This document shows positions 1 to 8,913 of a stretch of DNA of 57,211 nucleotides, in pieces. The stretch covers positions 1 through 57,211 of the forward strand of contig NZ_KB905864.1 of assembly GCF_000381065.1 (NCBI RefSeq), in the 5' to 3' direction. The notes under the pieces are model-generated. The model saw only the letters and a list, made by a program, of their open reading frames with translations. It was not told the origin of the DNA and made no database searches. This DNA is from Propionispira raffinosivorans DSM 20765 (GTDB lineage: Bacteria > Bacillota > Negativicutes > Selenomonadales > Selenomonadaceae). Numbering within the stretch: the stretch's first letter is position 1; the number at the start of each line of letters is the position of its first letter. Position numbers and translations under genes: made by a program.

Positions 1-2
1 AT

Positions 3-119
3 AAAAAGCAGATAGAGAACTACATTAGGAATCAGCTAGAACAAGATCAAATAACAGAACAAATGAGTTTAAAAGAGTTTGTGGACCCGTTTACGGGTAG
101 CAAGAAGCAAAAGGCATAA
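3..119 (+). CDS. C-terminal end of an unidentified protein (truncated by window edge)
   Basis: An open frame enters from the left edge and stops at TAA 117-119, giving 38 residues. The tail is hydrophilic, rich in Lys, Gln and Glu, with no motif I recognise. A hairpin-rich spacer follows directly. I cannot tell whether it is a chromosomal or a phage-type gene, and the frame could be fortuitous because only its end is visible. Confidence 0.3.
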   Translation, partial: KKQIENYIRNQLEQDQITEQMSLKEFVDPFTGSKKQKA

Positions 120-121
120 AT

Positions 122-250
122 AAAAAGCCCCTTTAGGGGTCGCCCGAAAAAGTAAAACGTTGGTTAGACCATTCGGACGCCCCTTGAGGGGCTTATGTTA
201 GTAATATGCCCTTCCAGGGCTTGAGCAAGCCTCCGGTTTACCGGAGGTCA
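122..250 (+). promoter_or_regulatory. Hairpin-rich leader upstream of the TerC gene
   Basis: A long imperfect inverted repeat (about 124-147 with 171-193, arms built on AGCCCCTT and AAGGGGCT) encloses a loop containing GGTTAGACC. It is followed by a short GCCC/GGGC hairpin near 210-223, a GGCTTG/CAAGCC palindrome and a CCTCCGG/CCGGAGG hairpin at 231-248. The gene's ribosome site comes right after. It may combine the terminator of the upstream gene with a leader. Genes of the TerC family are often controlled by the yybP-ykoY manganese riboswitch, but I could not find that motif's conserved loops here. Confidence 0.4.
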
Positions 251-277
251 TGACTATAAAAGGAGAATTACAAGATC

Positions 278-1006
278 ATGGACATGATTTTTAGTACGAT
301 TTTTTCCGTAGAGTGGCTTGTTGCTTTTGGCAGCATTGTTTTATTAGATCTTATTATGAGTGGTGATAATGCTATTCTGATTGCGTTAACCTGTAAGAAC
401 TTACCAAAAGAACAACGATTTAAAGCTATGTTTATCGGCTGTTTTGGTGCGGTTTTTATTCGTATAGTACTGACATGTTTTGCTGCAACCTTACTCTCGA
501 TTGCTTATTTACAATTTATTGGTGGTTTAGCACTGCTCTATATTGCGATGAAACTTTTAATAGATCATGGAGGTTCTACTGTGGTTGAAATAAAAAAGAC
601 CTCCACATTGCTTGTAGCGATAAAAACAATTTTAGCTGCAGATTTAATTATGAGTATGGATAATATTTTATCATTGGCGGGTGTTGCGAATACAGTCAGC
701 GGTGATAAATGGATACTTATTTTTTGTGGTTTACTGGTTAGTATTCCAATCGTTTTATGTGGTGCACAATTTTTTTTATGGCTTATGAATAAATTCCCAA
801 TTATTATTTATTTTGGTGCGGGAATACTTGCCTGGACTTCAGGCAAAATGATGGTTACCGATCCTAGCATAGGATATTATTTTATATCTGGTGCACCTTA
901 TATTGAAGGGGGATTCATTACAATTGTTTTATCAATTGGCTGGTATTTTAATAAAATACATGTAAAAAATTTAAAAACCACTAAAAATATGGTATCTTAT
1001 AAGTAA
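278..1006 (+). CDS. TerC/YjbE family integral membrane protein
   Basis: This 242-residue membrane protein belongs to the TerC family, whose members are linked to metal ion export, mainly manganese, and tellurium resistance. It has about seven hydrophobic segments. The acidic family motifs are visible: SGDNA near residue 28 in the first helix and SMDN near residue 126 in the repeat half, which supply the membrane-embedded Asp residues. An AAAGGAG site lies about 12 bases before the ATG. A separate gene with a separate ribosome site (htpX) follows 57 bases later. The transported ion cannot be read from sequence; manganese is inferred from the family. Confidence 0.85.
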   Translation: MDMIFSTIFSVEWLVAFGSIVLLDLIMSGDNAILIALTCKNLPKEQRFKAMFIGCFGAVFIRIVLTCFAATLLSIAYLQFIGGLALLYIAMKLLIDHGGSTVVEIKKTSTLLVAIKTILAADLIMSMDNILSLAGVANTVSGDKWILIFCGLLVSIPIVLCGAQFFLWLMNKFPIIIYFGAGILAWTSGKMMVTDPSIGYYFISGAPYIEGGFITIVLSIGWYFNKIHVKNLKTTKNMVSYK

Positions 1007-1063
1007 GATCCATTTTAAATAAGATGTCTTAAATTTAAATAAAAATAATGGAGGATATTTTCT

Positions 1064-1927
1064 ATGAATATGTTAAAAACAACGATACTCATGGCATTGC
1101 TTACTGGTATTTTAGTTGCAGTCGGCGGTGCGTTTGGTGGTCAAAATGGAGCAACGATTATGCTGCTCATATCATTTGGAATGAATTTTTTCACATATTG
1201 GTATAGTGATTCCATTGTGCTGAAAGCTTATGATGCGCGTGAAGTAACGCCGACGCAGGCACCGGATCTTTATAATATGGTTGAAAAATTATGTGCAAAT
1301 GCGGATTTACCAATGCCAAAAGTTTATATCATAGATACAGATGTTCCAAATGCTTTTGCAACGGGGCGTAATCCATCACATGCGGCCGTTGCTGTTACTA
1401 CCGGGATTATGAAAACATTACAATATGATGAGCTGGCTGGCGTTGTAGCCCATGAACTTTCCCATATCAAACATCGTGATACATTAATTAGTACAATGGC
1501 AGCATCGATTGCTGGGGTCATTTCATGGATTGCTACAATGGCACAATGGTCGGCTATCTTTGGTATGGGACGCAGTAACGATGAAGAGGATAGTGGTGGT
1601 ACGGCGGGCTTATTATTTACCATCATCGTAGCTCCATTGGCTGCTATGTTGATTCAAATGGCAATTTCACGATCGCGTGAATATGAAGCGGATGCAAGTG
1701 GTGGTAAAATTTGTGGAAATCCATTAGCCCTTGCAAGTGCTCTTGAAAAGATTGATTATTATGCAAAGAATGTCGTGATGCGTCAGGCTACGCCAGCAAC
1801 ATCTCATATGTTTATTATTAATCCGCTGGCTGGTTCAACGGAAAAAATAATGAATCTGTTTAGTACGCATCCAGCAACCGTGCAACGTATTGCTAAACTT
1901 AAAGAACAAGCCAAAGCGTTAAGATAA
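1064..1927 (+). CDS. htpX: Membrane zinc metalloprotease HtpX
   Basis: HtpX is a membrane-bound M48 zinc endopeptidase that degrades damaged membrane proteins with its active site facing the cytoplasm. The 287-residue length is typical. Two N-terminal hydrophobic segments (about 5-25 and 29-48) precede the catalytic motif HELSH near residue 130. A further pair of membrane segments follows around 150-205, and then the third zinc ligand region SREYEADA near 214. A GGAGG site sits 8-9 bases before the ATG. A strong terminator follows the stop codon. Confidence 0.92.
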   Translation: MNMLKTTILMALLTGILVAVGGAFGGQNGATIMLLISFGMNFFTYWYSDSIVLKAYDAREVTPTQAPDLYNMVEKLCANADLPMPKVYIIDTDVPNAFATGRNPSHAAVAVTTGIMKTLQYDELAGVVAHELSHIKHRDTLISTMAASIAGVISWIATMAQWSAIFGMGRSNDEEDSGGTAGLLFTIIVAPLAAMLIQMAISRSREYEADASGGKICGNPLALASALEKIDYYAKNVVMRQATPATSHMFIINPLAGSTEKIMNLFSTHPATVQRIAKLKEQAKALR

Positions 1928-1929
1928 TC

Positions 1930-1980
1930 AAAAAAGGATCTCTATCTCATACTTTAAAATATGAATAGAGATCCTTTTTT
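1930..1980. terminator. Bidirectional terminator between htpX and the convergent kinase-like gene
   Basis: Arms AAAAAGGATCTCTAT and ATAGAGATCCTTTTT pair around a small AT-rich loop. U-runs result on both strands, so it can serve both htpX and the minus-strand gene ending at 1979. Confidence 0.85.
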
Positions 1981-2572
1981 AAATTTTACTATTTAAATTT
2001 TTACTGTTTTGTAATGGATTTATTTTTTTACGATCCATGAGCCCCATAAATGATAAAATCTGGTCGATGGCAATATTCGGATCAAGCACATTTTTTACAA
2101 CATGTGTGGTGACTTTCCAAGTTTCAAACTCACCATTATTTTCAGCATATTCCAAGTTATGTTTGATATCATCATTTGACTCTTTCATCATCAGCATCCG
2201 TTCAACGAGTGTTACATAATCAGCCATTATATAAATGGATTCAATGCGTTCTGATAAAAGCTTGGTTAATTGCTTTAATCCGTTGGCTTCAAGTAAGATA
2301 ATACTTCGATTGCAAGTTTGCAAGGTTTTTAAAAGTTCAAGTTTGGAGAGCCCATAATATTCGCCTCGATAGGTGACTTTCTCAATTAAATCTAGTTTGA
2401 AAAAAGTTTCTTTATCAACAAAATGATAATCCTCACCATTTTTTTCATTTGCTTTTGGTTTTCTTGTTGTATAACTCAAAATATAAGGAAGACCCAATAA
2501 TTTTAAATGTTGAATCAACAGGGTTTTTCCTGAAGCATGGGGTCCAATAATCGCATAAATTTTGTTCGTCAT
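1979..2572 (-). CDS. Guanylate kinase-like P-loop protein
   Basis: The protein starts with a Walker A loop (GPHASGKT, residues about 11-18) and carries the guanylate-kinase GMP-binding stretch SYTTRKP, then NGEDYHFV. It therefore resembles guanylate kinase, which makes GDP from GMP and ATP. The C-terminal half is divergent and Asn/Lys-rich, so it may be a paralogue rather than the housekeeping Gmk. I chose the ATG at 2572 because GGAG lies 8 bases upstream; a TTG two codons earlier would be only 2 bases from that GGAG. It stands alone, convergent with htpX. Confidence 0.7.
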   Translation of the reverse strand: MTNKIYAIIGPHASGKTLLIQHLKLLGLPYILSYTTRKPKANEKNGEDYHFVDKETFFKLDLIEKVTYRGEYYGLSKLELLKTLQTCNRSIILLEANGLKQLTKLLSERIESIYIMADYVTLVERMLMMKESNDDIKHNLEYAENNGEFETWKVTTHVVKNVLDPNIAIDQILSFMGLMDRKKINPLQNSKNLNSKI

Positions 2573-2768
2573 AGCCAAGACTCCAATTCTTTTAGTTATT
2601 GTCTAACTTTTATACGATACAAGTATGTAATTACTTTTGAAATAGCATTGGTATTTATCAGTCAATATATAATAAAATTCTGTAATTTATTTTACCATAT
2701 ATTCAAGGATTTATAAATAAAGAAAGTTAAAATATAAATATAATCATCATTCCTACTGTTTAATCTAT

Positions 2769-2863
2769 AAAAAAACAAAAGCGAGAGCTTTCCGATCCGC
2801 TCTCGCTTTTGCCGCCTCTATACCCTTTGCCATCTACTACATAATATATGTAGTAGTTCCCCG
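2769..2863 (-). ncRNA. Candidate small RNA of about 95 nt
   Basis: Reading the minus strand, a good promoter (2870-2898) predicts a start near 2863. The predicted transcript opens with GUCGGGGAAC, then a perfect 10-bp hairpin (CUACUACAUA/UAUGUAGUAG, 2834-2856). A purine-rich single-stranded stretch follows, and then a 12-bp GC-rich hairpin (2777-2788 with 2799-2810) with a U-run. No open frame of any size is present. I do not recognise it as 6S, SRP RNA, tmRNA or a known riboswitch. Confidence 0.5.
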
Positions 2864-2869
2864 ACTAAT

Positions 2870-2898
2870 AGAATACACCTTTTTGTGTTTTTTGGCAA
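2870..2898 (-). promoter_or_regulatory. Promoter of the candidate small RNA
   Basis: On the minus strand TTGCCA (2893-2898) and TATTCT (2870-2875) are separated by exactly 17 bases, each matching the vegetative consensus in 5 of 6 positions. Confidence 0.55.
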
Positions 2899-2923
2899 GT
2901 CTTTAAAATAATATTTTATAAAT

Positions 2924-2952
2924 AAAAAAACTTTCTCATAAGTGAGAAAGTT
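2924..2952 (-). terminator. Terminator of the tRNA-Pro transcript
   Basis: AACTTTCTCA and TGAGAAAGTT form a 10-bp stem with a 4-base loop, followed on the minus strand by a run of seven T. It lies 12 bases past the tRNA 3' end. Confidence 0.8.
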
Positions 2953-2964
2953 GATTTTGCGTGA

Positions 2965-3041
2965 TGGTCGGAGCAGCAGGATTCGAACCTGCGACCCCCT
3001 GGTCCCAAGCCAGGTGCTCTACCAAACTGAGCCATGCCCCG
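2965..3041 (-). tRNA. tRNA-Pro (anticodon TGG)
   Basis: The minus strand folds into a full cloverleaf: acceptor CGGGGCA pairing with TGCTCCG (one G-T pair), anticodon stem CCTGG/CCAGG with loop CTTGGGA giving anticodon TGG, T arm containing GGTTCGAATCC, and an encoded CCA end at 2965-2967. It is a single tRNA with its own terminator. Confidence 0.95.
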
Positions 3042-3432
3042 ATAAGTTATATGGGATTCACTAGTTACTACAGTAACATATAATATGATACTCTAAAAAT
3101 AATAATTTGTCAATAGTCGAAAAATTATTTTCATCCGACTATTGACGTACTTGTATTATATGGTTAAATAAGAAACATGTCAATAGAATATGAAAAAAAT
3201 TATACATAATACAAAATAAAAAATTAAACTTTAAATTTTTATTAAAATAAAGGAAATGAATTGGCTTAAAGAGAAATAAAAACTAAGCTTTAAAACATTA
3301 TACATATTTTATGTTATATATATATTCGTTGTAATTCTTGAGGATTTTGGTCTGCATTTGCAAAGGAGGAGATATCTATTTAAATTTTTTTATTTTGGTT
3401 GTTTTTGAATTTCTAAATTGGGGGTTCTTAAA

Positions 3433-4425
3433 ATGTATTTTTATTGTTCAAAATGTAAAAAAAATTATCCAATAAATACGAGGTCATATAAATGTGAATG
3501 TGGCGGTTTGTTTAAGTTATTTAAAGATCCAAGTGAAATATTACATAATTCAGTTTCTTTAGGTGAAGTTGAAACACCTTTATTGAAAATGAAAATTAAT
3601 AAACTGAGTCTTTTTTTAAAACTAGAGCAGTTTCATGCAACGGGCTCTTTTAAAGACCGTGGTGCATTTATGATGATAAATCAATTAAAAAATGTTGGAA
3701 TCCGTGAAATTGTCGAAGATTCTTCTGGTAATGCCGGAGCTGCCATGGCCGCTTATGCAGCTGCTGCGGGTATAAAAGCTTCTATTTATGTTCCAGAGTC
3801 AACTTCACCTAGTAAAATAAAACAAATCAAAGCTTACGGTGCAGCGATTACCAAGGTAGATGGTGCGCGTGAGAAGACAGCTGCTGCTGTACTTGAGGCG
3901 GTAACAACAGCATATTATGCTTCGCATGTGTATAATCCGCTTTTTTTTGAGGGAACAAAATCGTTAGCATATGAAATCTATCATCAATTACATGAACAAG
4001 TTCCAAATTACATATTTGTTCCAGTCGGAAACGGTACAATGTTATTAGGTCTTTATTATGGTTTTGAGGAAATTGGCCGCCTGCCAAAATTGATTGCTGT
4101 ACAAAGTGATCATTGTAAACCGTTATACCAAAAAATTCACAATCTTCCTGAACATCAAATCACCCCGACGATTGCACAAGGCATTGCCGTGGGTCAGCCA
4201 CAACGCATGGATGAAATTTTGCTGGCGATAAAAAATAGTCAAGGTGATGTTATAACAGTAGAGGATGAGTCTATTTTATATGCACAGGATATTTTAGCTC
4301 GTCAGGGAATGTATGTCGAAATGACTTCAGCTGTTGCGGTAGCAGGGGCTTTGCAATTTTTTGAAAATGGAAAACCGGATAATTATCAGGTGATTGTGCC
4401 GCTTACGGGACGGGGTATGCAGTAA
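3433..4425 (+). CDS. thrC: Threonine synthase (PLP-dependent, fold type II)
   Basis: Threonine synthase converts O-phosphohomoserine to threonine. The 330-residue protein begins with a zinc-ribbon-like segment (CSKC, then CECGG) typical of this family. The PLP lysine lies in GSFKDRG near residue 74, and the phosphate-binding loop reads GNGT near 202. The ATG at 3433 is preferred over an upstream in-frame TTG at 3418 because GGGGG lies 8 bases before the ATG and overlaps the TTG. The gene stands alone. A different substrate within the PLP family cannot be excluded. Confidence 0.78.
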   Translation: MYFYCSKCKKNYPINTRSYKCECGGLFKLFKDPSEILHNSVSLGEVETPLLKMKINKLSLFLKLEQFHATGSFKDRGAFMMINQLKNVGIREIVEDSSGNAGAAMAAYAAAAGIKASIYVPESTSPSKIKQIKAYGAAITKVDGAREKTAAAVLEAVTTAYYASHVYNPLFFEGTKSLAYEIYHQLHEQVPNYIFVPVGNGTMLLGLYYGFEEIGRLPKLIAVQSDHCKPLYQKIHNLPEHQITPTIAQGIAVGQPQRMDEILLAIKNSQGDVITVEDESILYAQDILARQGMYVEMTSAVAVAGALQFFENGKPDNYQVIVPLTGRGMQ

Positions 4426-4470
4426 AAGTAAATCATTCTAAAAAAATTTGCCTGTCATTTCATAACATTA

Positions 4471-4511
4471 TATACTTACATATGTATTTATGATTATATC
4501 GTGTAAGTATA
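4471..4511. promoter_or_regulatory. Perfect inverted repeat just upstream of the TauE-family gene
   Basis: TATACTTACA (4471-4480) and TGTAAGTATA (4502-4511) are perfect 10-bp inverted arms with a 21-base AT-rich loop. The right arm ends 3 bases before the GGGAGA ribosome site. It could be a protein operator or an mRNA hairpin. Confidence 0.4.
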
Positions 4512-4526
4512 GATGGGAGAACTGAA

Positions 4527-5294
4527 ATGGATGAAATTAGTTTAGAGATGATATGTTTTTTGATGGGAGCTGGTTTTTTAGCTTCATTTATTGATTCGGT
4601 TGTAGGAGGGGGCGGTCTGATTTCGCTTCCGGCAATTATGCTTACAGGTCTTCCGCCTGTTGTGGCACTAGGAACGAATAAGGCAGCTGCATTTTTAGGA
4701 GCTTTGACGAGTGTGATTTCATTTATGCGTTCGGGTAAAGTGGATTTTAAAATTATAAAATACTTATTTCCTTTATCGTTTATTGGTTCTTTGCTGGGCG
4801 TATTCGTGGTAAGGGAAATCCCACCTGATTTTTTGCGGCCGCTTGTGGTTGTGATGTTGATTGTTGTAACCGTTTATAGTCTTTTTCGTAAAGATTGGGG
4901 AGAAAAATCAACGTATGCTGGGATGACGAAGAAAAAAATGTATTTTAGTGCAATGATTGCTCTAGTATTCGGGTTTTATGATGGCTTTTTTGGACCAGGA
5001 ACGGGTTCTTTTCTCCTCTTTGCTTTTTTATGTATTGGTTTTGATTTTATCTGTTCAGCAGCCAATGCACGGGCTTTGAATTTTGCCAGTAATTTGGCAG
5101 CGGCTTTATTATTTATGTATTTGGGTCTGGTCAATTATGTCTATGCAATACCGATGGGGATTGCAATGATTTTAGGTGCATATTTTGGCACAAAAATGGC
5201 ATTATCGAAAGGTGTTGCTTATGTTAAACCGTTATTTATTTTAATGACCGCTATTTTGATTGGTAAACAATTATTGGATTTGTTGAAAAATTGA
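4527..5294 (+). CDS. TauE/SafE (TSUP) family sulfite/anion exporter
   Basis: A 255-residue protein with about eight membrane segments, arranged as two repeats. Each half carries the family's glycine-rich start: SFIDSVVGGGG near 21 and DGFFGPGTGS near 152. TSUP proteins export sulfite, sulfoacetate or related organic anions, or import some sulfur compounds; the substrate here is unknown. A GGGAGA site precedes the ATG by 6 bases. No sulfur-metabolism gene is adjacent apart from the PLP enzyme upstream. Confidence 0.82.
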   Translation: MDEISLEMICFLMGAGFLASFIDSVVGGGGLISLPAIMLTGLPPVVALGTNKAAAFLGALTSVISFMRSGKVDFKIIKYLFPLSFIGSLLGVFVVREIPPDFLRPLVVVMLIVVTVYSLFRKDWGEKSTYAGMTKKKMYFSAMIALVFGFYDGFFGPGTGSFLLFAFLCIGFDFICSAANARALNFASNLAAALLFMYLGLVNYVYAIPMGIAMILGAYFGTKMALSKGVAYVKPLFILMTAILIGKQLLDLLKN

Positions 5295-5320
5295 TTCTAT
5301 AGGATTATTTATAGTATAAT
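5291..5320 (+). promoter_or_regulatory. Promoter of the cyclophilin gene
   Basis: TTGATT (5291-5296) and TATAAT (5315-5320) are separated by 18 bases. The predicted start near 5327 leaves a 30-base leader. Confidence 0.6.
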
Positions 5321-5356
5321 AAAATTAGTATTTTTTAAAGTGAGGTTTTTAAGTTT

Positions 5357-5788
5357 ATGAAAAAAGCAATTATTGAAACAAAAAATGGTAAAATAACGAT
5401 TGAGCTTTTTGACAAAGAAGCACCGGGAACCGTAGCTAATTTTGTTAAACTCATTCAGGAAGGGTTTTATAATGGTTTGAAATTTCATCGCGTAATTCCA
5501 GACTTTGTTGTGCAGGGCGGCGATCCAAGTGGTAATGGTACGGGTGGTCCTGGCTATAGTATTAAATGTGAAACGGAAGGTAATCCGCACAAACATAATC
5601 GTGGTTCGTTATCGATGGCTCATCGTGGTAAAGATACCGGTGGTAGTCAATTTTTCTTAGTTTTAGAACCGCAACCGCATTTAGATGGTGTTCATACTGT
5701 ATTTGGTCAAATTATCGATGGGTATGATATTATGGACCTTATCGAACAAGGTGACCTTATGGAAAATGTTACTGTTGTTGAAGATTAA
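5357..5788 (+). CDS. Cyclophilin-type peptidylprolyl cis-trans isomerase
   Basis: Cyclophilins catalyse cis-trans isomerisation at proline bonds during protein folding. At 143 residues this is a minimal single-domain, cytoplasmic form without signal peptide. The active-site signature [14 protein letters not shown] starts near residue 37, and the substrate-binding stretch SQFFLVL follows near 96. AGTGAGG precedes the ATG. A terminator follows, so it is monocistronic. Confidence 0.92.
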   Translation: MKKAIIETKNGKITIELFDKEAPGTVANFVKLIQEGFYNGLKFHRVIPDFVVQGGDPSGNGTGGPGYSIKCETEGNPHKHNRGSLSMAHRGKDTGGSQFFLVLEPQPHLDGVHTVFGQIIDGYDIMDLIEQGDLMENVTVVED

Positions 5789-5811
5789 CTCAATATAGTA
5801 TCTATATAAAC

Positions 5812-5847
5812 GGCAGCTGCTTATTATTTAGGCAGTTGCCATTTTTT
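5812..5847 (+). terminator. Terminator after the cyclophilin gene
   Basis: GGCAGCTGC pairs with GCAGTTGCC (one G-T pair) around an 11-base loop, followed by ATTTTTT. Confidence 0.75.
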
Positions 5848-5965
5848 ACCTATAATTTCCAATGATACACCTATAGGACTATATACTTAAAAAATATTGA
5901 CTAATAGTTCTATTGTTGTTACTATTTATTTATGATTTCATTACCAAAAATTACATAATCAAATT

Positions 5966-6066
5966 ATATAACGCATTAAAGTATTTCTATTTTTCCGTTA
6001 ACGCTGCTCCCTTTTATAGTTTCTTACTCAATAATTGCCATAAAAAATCTTTAATACGTTCTATAT
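5966..6066 (-). repeat. Shortened copy D of the dispersed intergenic repeat
   Basis: The stretch keeps both terminal inverted motifs (AACGCATTAAAG and CTTTAATACGTTCTATA) and a core aligning with the right half of the full copy at 24587-24732, from TCCGTTAACG through TTGCCATA. The GGGGTATAGGG arm is missing, so it looks like an internal-deletion derivative. The rest of the 5789-6103 gap shows only AT-rich sequence and the chemoreceptor ribosome site. Confidence 0.5.
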
Positions 6067-6103
6067 ACTTTGGCAGTGATATCAAAAGTTAGGAGGATCA
6101 AAT

Positions 6104-7846
6104 ATGTTTGAAAAACTGAATAATTTAAGTATTGAAACAAAATTACGTGTATCGTTTGCTTGTATTTTTGCTGTTACTTTATTTTTAGGTGTGTATGGTA
6201 TGTATGCAGTCACAACTGTAGCGCATAAGTCGGATGAGATTACCGATACCTGGATGAAAATGATGGATGATTCACATATGATTAATGAAGCATTTGGCCG
6301 AATTCGCATCAATACATATAAATTTATTTATGCAGATGATAAAGCGGACCGTGACAAAGCAAAAAAGGCGATGGACGAAGCGAAAACTGCAATTGATAAA
6401 AGCAGTGAGCGTTATATGAAAAATATTGAATATCTGGGGAAAAATAATCCAGTGGATGCGGTAGAGCAACAACAACTGGTCGATCAGATTCATAAAGACA
6501 TGGCAACGTACTTTACATTGAATGAACAATTGTTTAAATTAGATCAAGATGGGAAAAAAATGGAAAGCATTACTTTGGCCAATGGGAAACTAAGCGAAGC
6601 GTATCTTGAAATGCAGGGGAAAATTGATGCCTTAGTTGACGTGGATGTGAAAAAGGCAGATACTTTGAATGCAGAATCAAAATCGCTTTATAAAAAAACT
6701 GACGTAATTCAAACGATCGTTCTTTTTTTTGGAATTCTATTTATTTTAGTAATTGGATACTTGATCAATAAGAATATTCAGCGTTCGGTAAAGGAATTAT
6801 TGCGAATTTCCAAAGAGGTTGCAGGGGGAAATCTGGCTGATCATGCCGTGGTTTTTTCTCGTGATGAGTTTGGGCAATTAGCAGCTTCCTATAATATTAC
6901 AATTACTTCGCTCAACAAATTAATTCGCAATATTCAAGAGAATGCTGAACAGGTTGCTTCTTCATCGGAACAACTCTCATCTAGTGCTGAACAATCAGCA
7001 ATGGTGAGTACTCAAATTGCTTCTTCTATTAATAAAGTAGCTATGGCGAGCACTGATCAGGCGCAATCTGTAGAATATACAAAAGGGATCGTTGAAGAAA
7101 TTTCTAAAAATATCAATGAAGTATCCGAAAACTCCGATGTTATGCTCGAACATACAGAAAAAGCGGAAAATACGGCTGCAGAGGGTAATGTGGAGATTGA
7201 AAATGCAGTTGAACAAATGCATCATATTGAAAGCACAGTAAATCATTCGGCTCAAGTCGTACAAAAACTGGGTGAACGTTCCCGTGAAATTGGGCAGATC
7301 ATTGGTGTTATGTCAGGTATTGCCGAACAAACCAATCTACTTGCGTTAAATGCAGCAATTGAAGCTGCTCGAGCTGGTGAAATGGGGCGCGGTTTTGCTG
7401 TAGTTGCGGATGAGGTTAGAAAACTGGCAGAAGAATCACAGAAATCTGCGAAACATATTGCTGCTTTGATCAATGAAGTACAAAATGAAACGGAAAATGC
7501 GGTTACTGTTATGAATCGTGGTACAACAGAAGTACAATCCGGTGCGGAACGTGTTATAAATGCTGGAAATACATTTAAGAATATAACAAGTTTGATGAAT
7601 GTCGTAACTCTGGAAATTCGTGAAATATCAGGTAAAATTAAAGAAATTGCCATTAGTGAACGCAGTATTGTTTCGGCAACGCAGAAAATTGATGCGGCCA
7701 GCCAAAGTGTAGCTGCTGAATCGCAGACGGTATCTGCTTCGGTTGAAGAACAATCGGCCGCAATGCAAGAAGTGTCTTCATCGAGTGAAGAATTAGCTTC
7801 CATTGCACAAATTTTACAAAATGAAACACAAAAATTCCGGATTTGA
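6104..7846 (+). CDS. Methyl-accepting chemotaxis protein
   Basis: A transmembrane chemoreceptor of 580 residues that would pass ligand signals to CheA/CheW. It has a first membrane segment near 17-37, an extracytoplasmic four-helix-bundle type sensor (about 38-200), a second membrane segment (about 203-222), a HAMP linker and a long coiled-coil signalling domain. The signalling tip [18 protein letters not shown] lies near residues 404-421. AGGAGG lies 7 bases before the ATG. No chemotaxis kinase genes are nearby, and the ligand is unknown. Confidence 0.92.
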   Translation: MFEKLNNLSIETKLRVSFACIFAVTLFLGVYGMYAVTTVAHKSDEITDTWMKMMDDSHMINEAFGRIRINTYKFIYADDKADRDKAKKAMDEAKTAIDKSSERYMKNIEYLGKNNPVDAVEQQQLVDQIHKDMATYFTLNEQLFKLDQDGKKMESITLANGKLSEAYLEMQGKIDALVDVDVKKADTLNAESKSLYKKTDVIQTIVLFFGILFILVIGYLINKNIQRSVKELLRISKEVAGGNLADHAVVFSRDEFGQLAASYNITITSLNKLIRNIQENAEQVASSSEQLSSSAEQSAMVSTQIASSINKVAMASTDQAQSVEYTKGIVEEISKNINEVSENSDVMLEHTEKAENTAAEGNVEIENAVEQMHHIESTVNHSAQVVQKLGERSREIGQIIGVMSGIAEQTNLLALNAAIEAARAGEMGRGFAVVADEVRKLAEESQKSAKHIAALINEVQNETENAVTVMNRGTTEVQSGAERVINAGNTFKNITSLMNVVTLEIREISGKIKEIAISERSIVSATQKIDAASQSVAAESQTVSASVEEQSAAMQEVSSSSEELASIAQILQNETQKFRI

Positions 7847-7850
7847 TTTA

Positions 7851-7899
7851 AAAAAAGCAGTTGTACTCAATTCTTTGAACTGAGTGCAACTGCTTTTTT
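7851..7899 (+). terminator. Terminator after the chemoreceptor gene
   Basis: AAAAAGCAGTTG...CAACTGCTTTTT forms a long stem with an additional ACTCA/TGAGT inner segment, followed by T residues. Confidence 0.85.
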
Positions 7900-7977
7900 A
7901 TAATTTTTCAATTTACGGATGTCTATTTTTCGATTAAAATGAATGTAAAGATGTAAATTTTATAGGAGGCGGCAATT

Positions 7978-8886
7978 TTGATTCATGCAATGATCGATAT
8001 AGGTTCAAATACGATTCGATTGGCGGTTTATGATATTGGGCCAGGCGAAATAGAGTTGCTCATGAAAAAGAAACATACAGTGGGACTTGCAGCTTATATC
8101 AAAGATGGCATGATGAAGCAAGAAGGAATTGAAAAAACTTGTGAAATATTACAAGAGTTTAAGTATTTTCTGGATAGTTTTCAGATTACGGACATTACAG
8201 CTTTTACGACAGCTGCCTTGCGAAATGTAAAAAATAGTAAAGTGGCTGTAGAGGAAATCATTCAGCGAACTGGTATTGCTTTACGGGTATTGTCAGGGGA
8301 TGAAGAGGCAAGACTTGACTTTATTGGAGCAACGCATGATAGCATGGAATCATCTGGACTATTAATTGATATTGGTGGTGCTAGTACGGAAATAGTGGCT
8401 TATTCTGATCATAAAATTTATAAAAAAATAAGTTTACCGATTGGATCTTTGTACCTGCATACTAAATATGTCGTTGATTTTTTGCCGAGTCCAACTGAAG
8501 CAGAGCAAATGATGCAGGAAGTGAGGCAAATGATTACAAGTGCAGATGCTTTTAAAAATGTAAGTCATCTCAATATTTGTGGTATTGGTGGTACATTTAA
8601 AGGGGCCGTTATTTTATATAATCAACTTTTTCAAATAAATCGTAAAAATGTTGAAATTCCGACCGAAACCTTGACCGATATTGTGTGGCGTTTTACTCGC
8701 AGTAAACCAATGCCTTCGGAAGAAGCTGTTATTTTAATGAAAACGGTACCAGAACGAATTCATACGATCATTCCCGGGATCATTATTGCTTCTGTTTTAG
8801 CGCAATATTTTGGCAGTGAAAAGATTATCTACAGTGATTCCGGGGTTCGGGAAGGCTATATTTATGATCAGCTTATGGGTCAGTAA
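7978..8886 (+). CDS. Ppx/GppA family exopolyphosphatase or pppGpp phosphatase
   Basis: A 302-residue member of the Ppx/GppA branch of the sugar-kinase/actin ATPase fold, which hydrolyses polyphosphate or the pppGpp alarmone. The phosphate loop MIDIGSNTIRL starts at residue 5, and the second phosphate motif LLIDIGGASTEI is near 126. It is a short form lacking the C-terminal HD-like domain. I accept the TTG at 7978 as start because AGGAGG lies 8 bases upstream; the next ATG would be 17 bases away. No polyphosphate kinase gene is adjacent. Confidence 0.85.
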   Translation: MIHAMIDIGSNTIRLAVYDIGPGEIELLMKKKHTVGLAAYIKDGMMKQEGIEKTCEILQEFKYFLDSFQITDITAFTTAALRNVKNSKVAVEEIIQRTGIALRVLSGDEEARLDFIGATHDSMESSGLLIDIGGASTEIVAYSDHKIYKKISLPIGSLYLHTKYVVDFLPSPTEAEQMMQEVRQMITSADAFKNVSHLNICGIGGTFKGAVILYNQLFQINRKNVEIPTETLTDIVWRFTRSKPMPSEEAVILMKTVPERIHTIIPGIIIASVLAQYFGSEKIIYSDSGVREGYIYDQLMGQ

Positions 8887-8913
8887 TCCAGCTCGTTTTT
8901 TCTTTCACATTAT

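Noticed and set aside
1324..1626. Long open frame on the minus strand inside htpX
   Set aside because: It lies wholly within the conserved HtpX catalytic region and has no ribosome site; it mirrors the codon bias of the real gene.
3362..3370. AAAGGAGG ribosome-like site upstream of thrC
   Set aside because: No start codon with an open frame follows at a usable distance; the real thrC site is GGGGG at 3420-3424.
7252..7803. 183-codon minus-strand open frame inside the chemoreceptor gene
   Set aside because: Antisense to the highly conserved signalling domain, with a repetitive Ser/Ala composition and no ribosome site.
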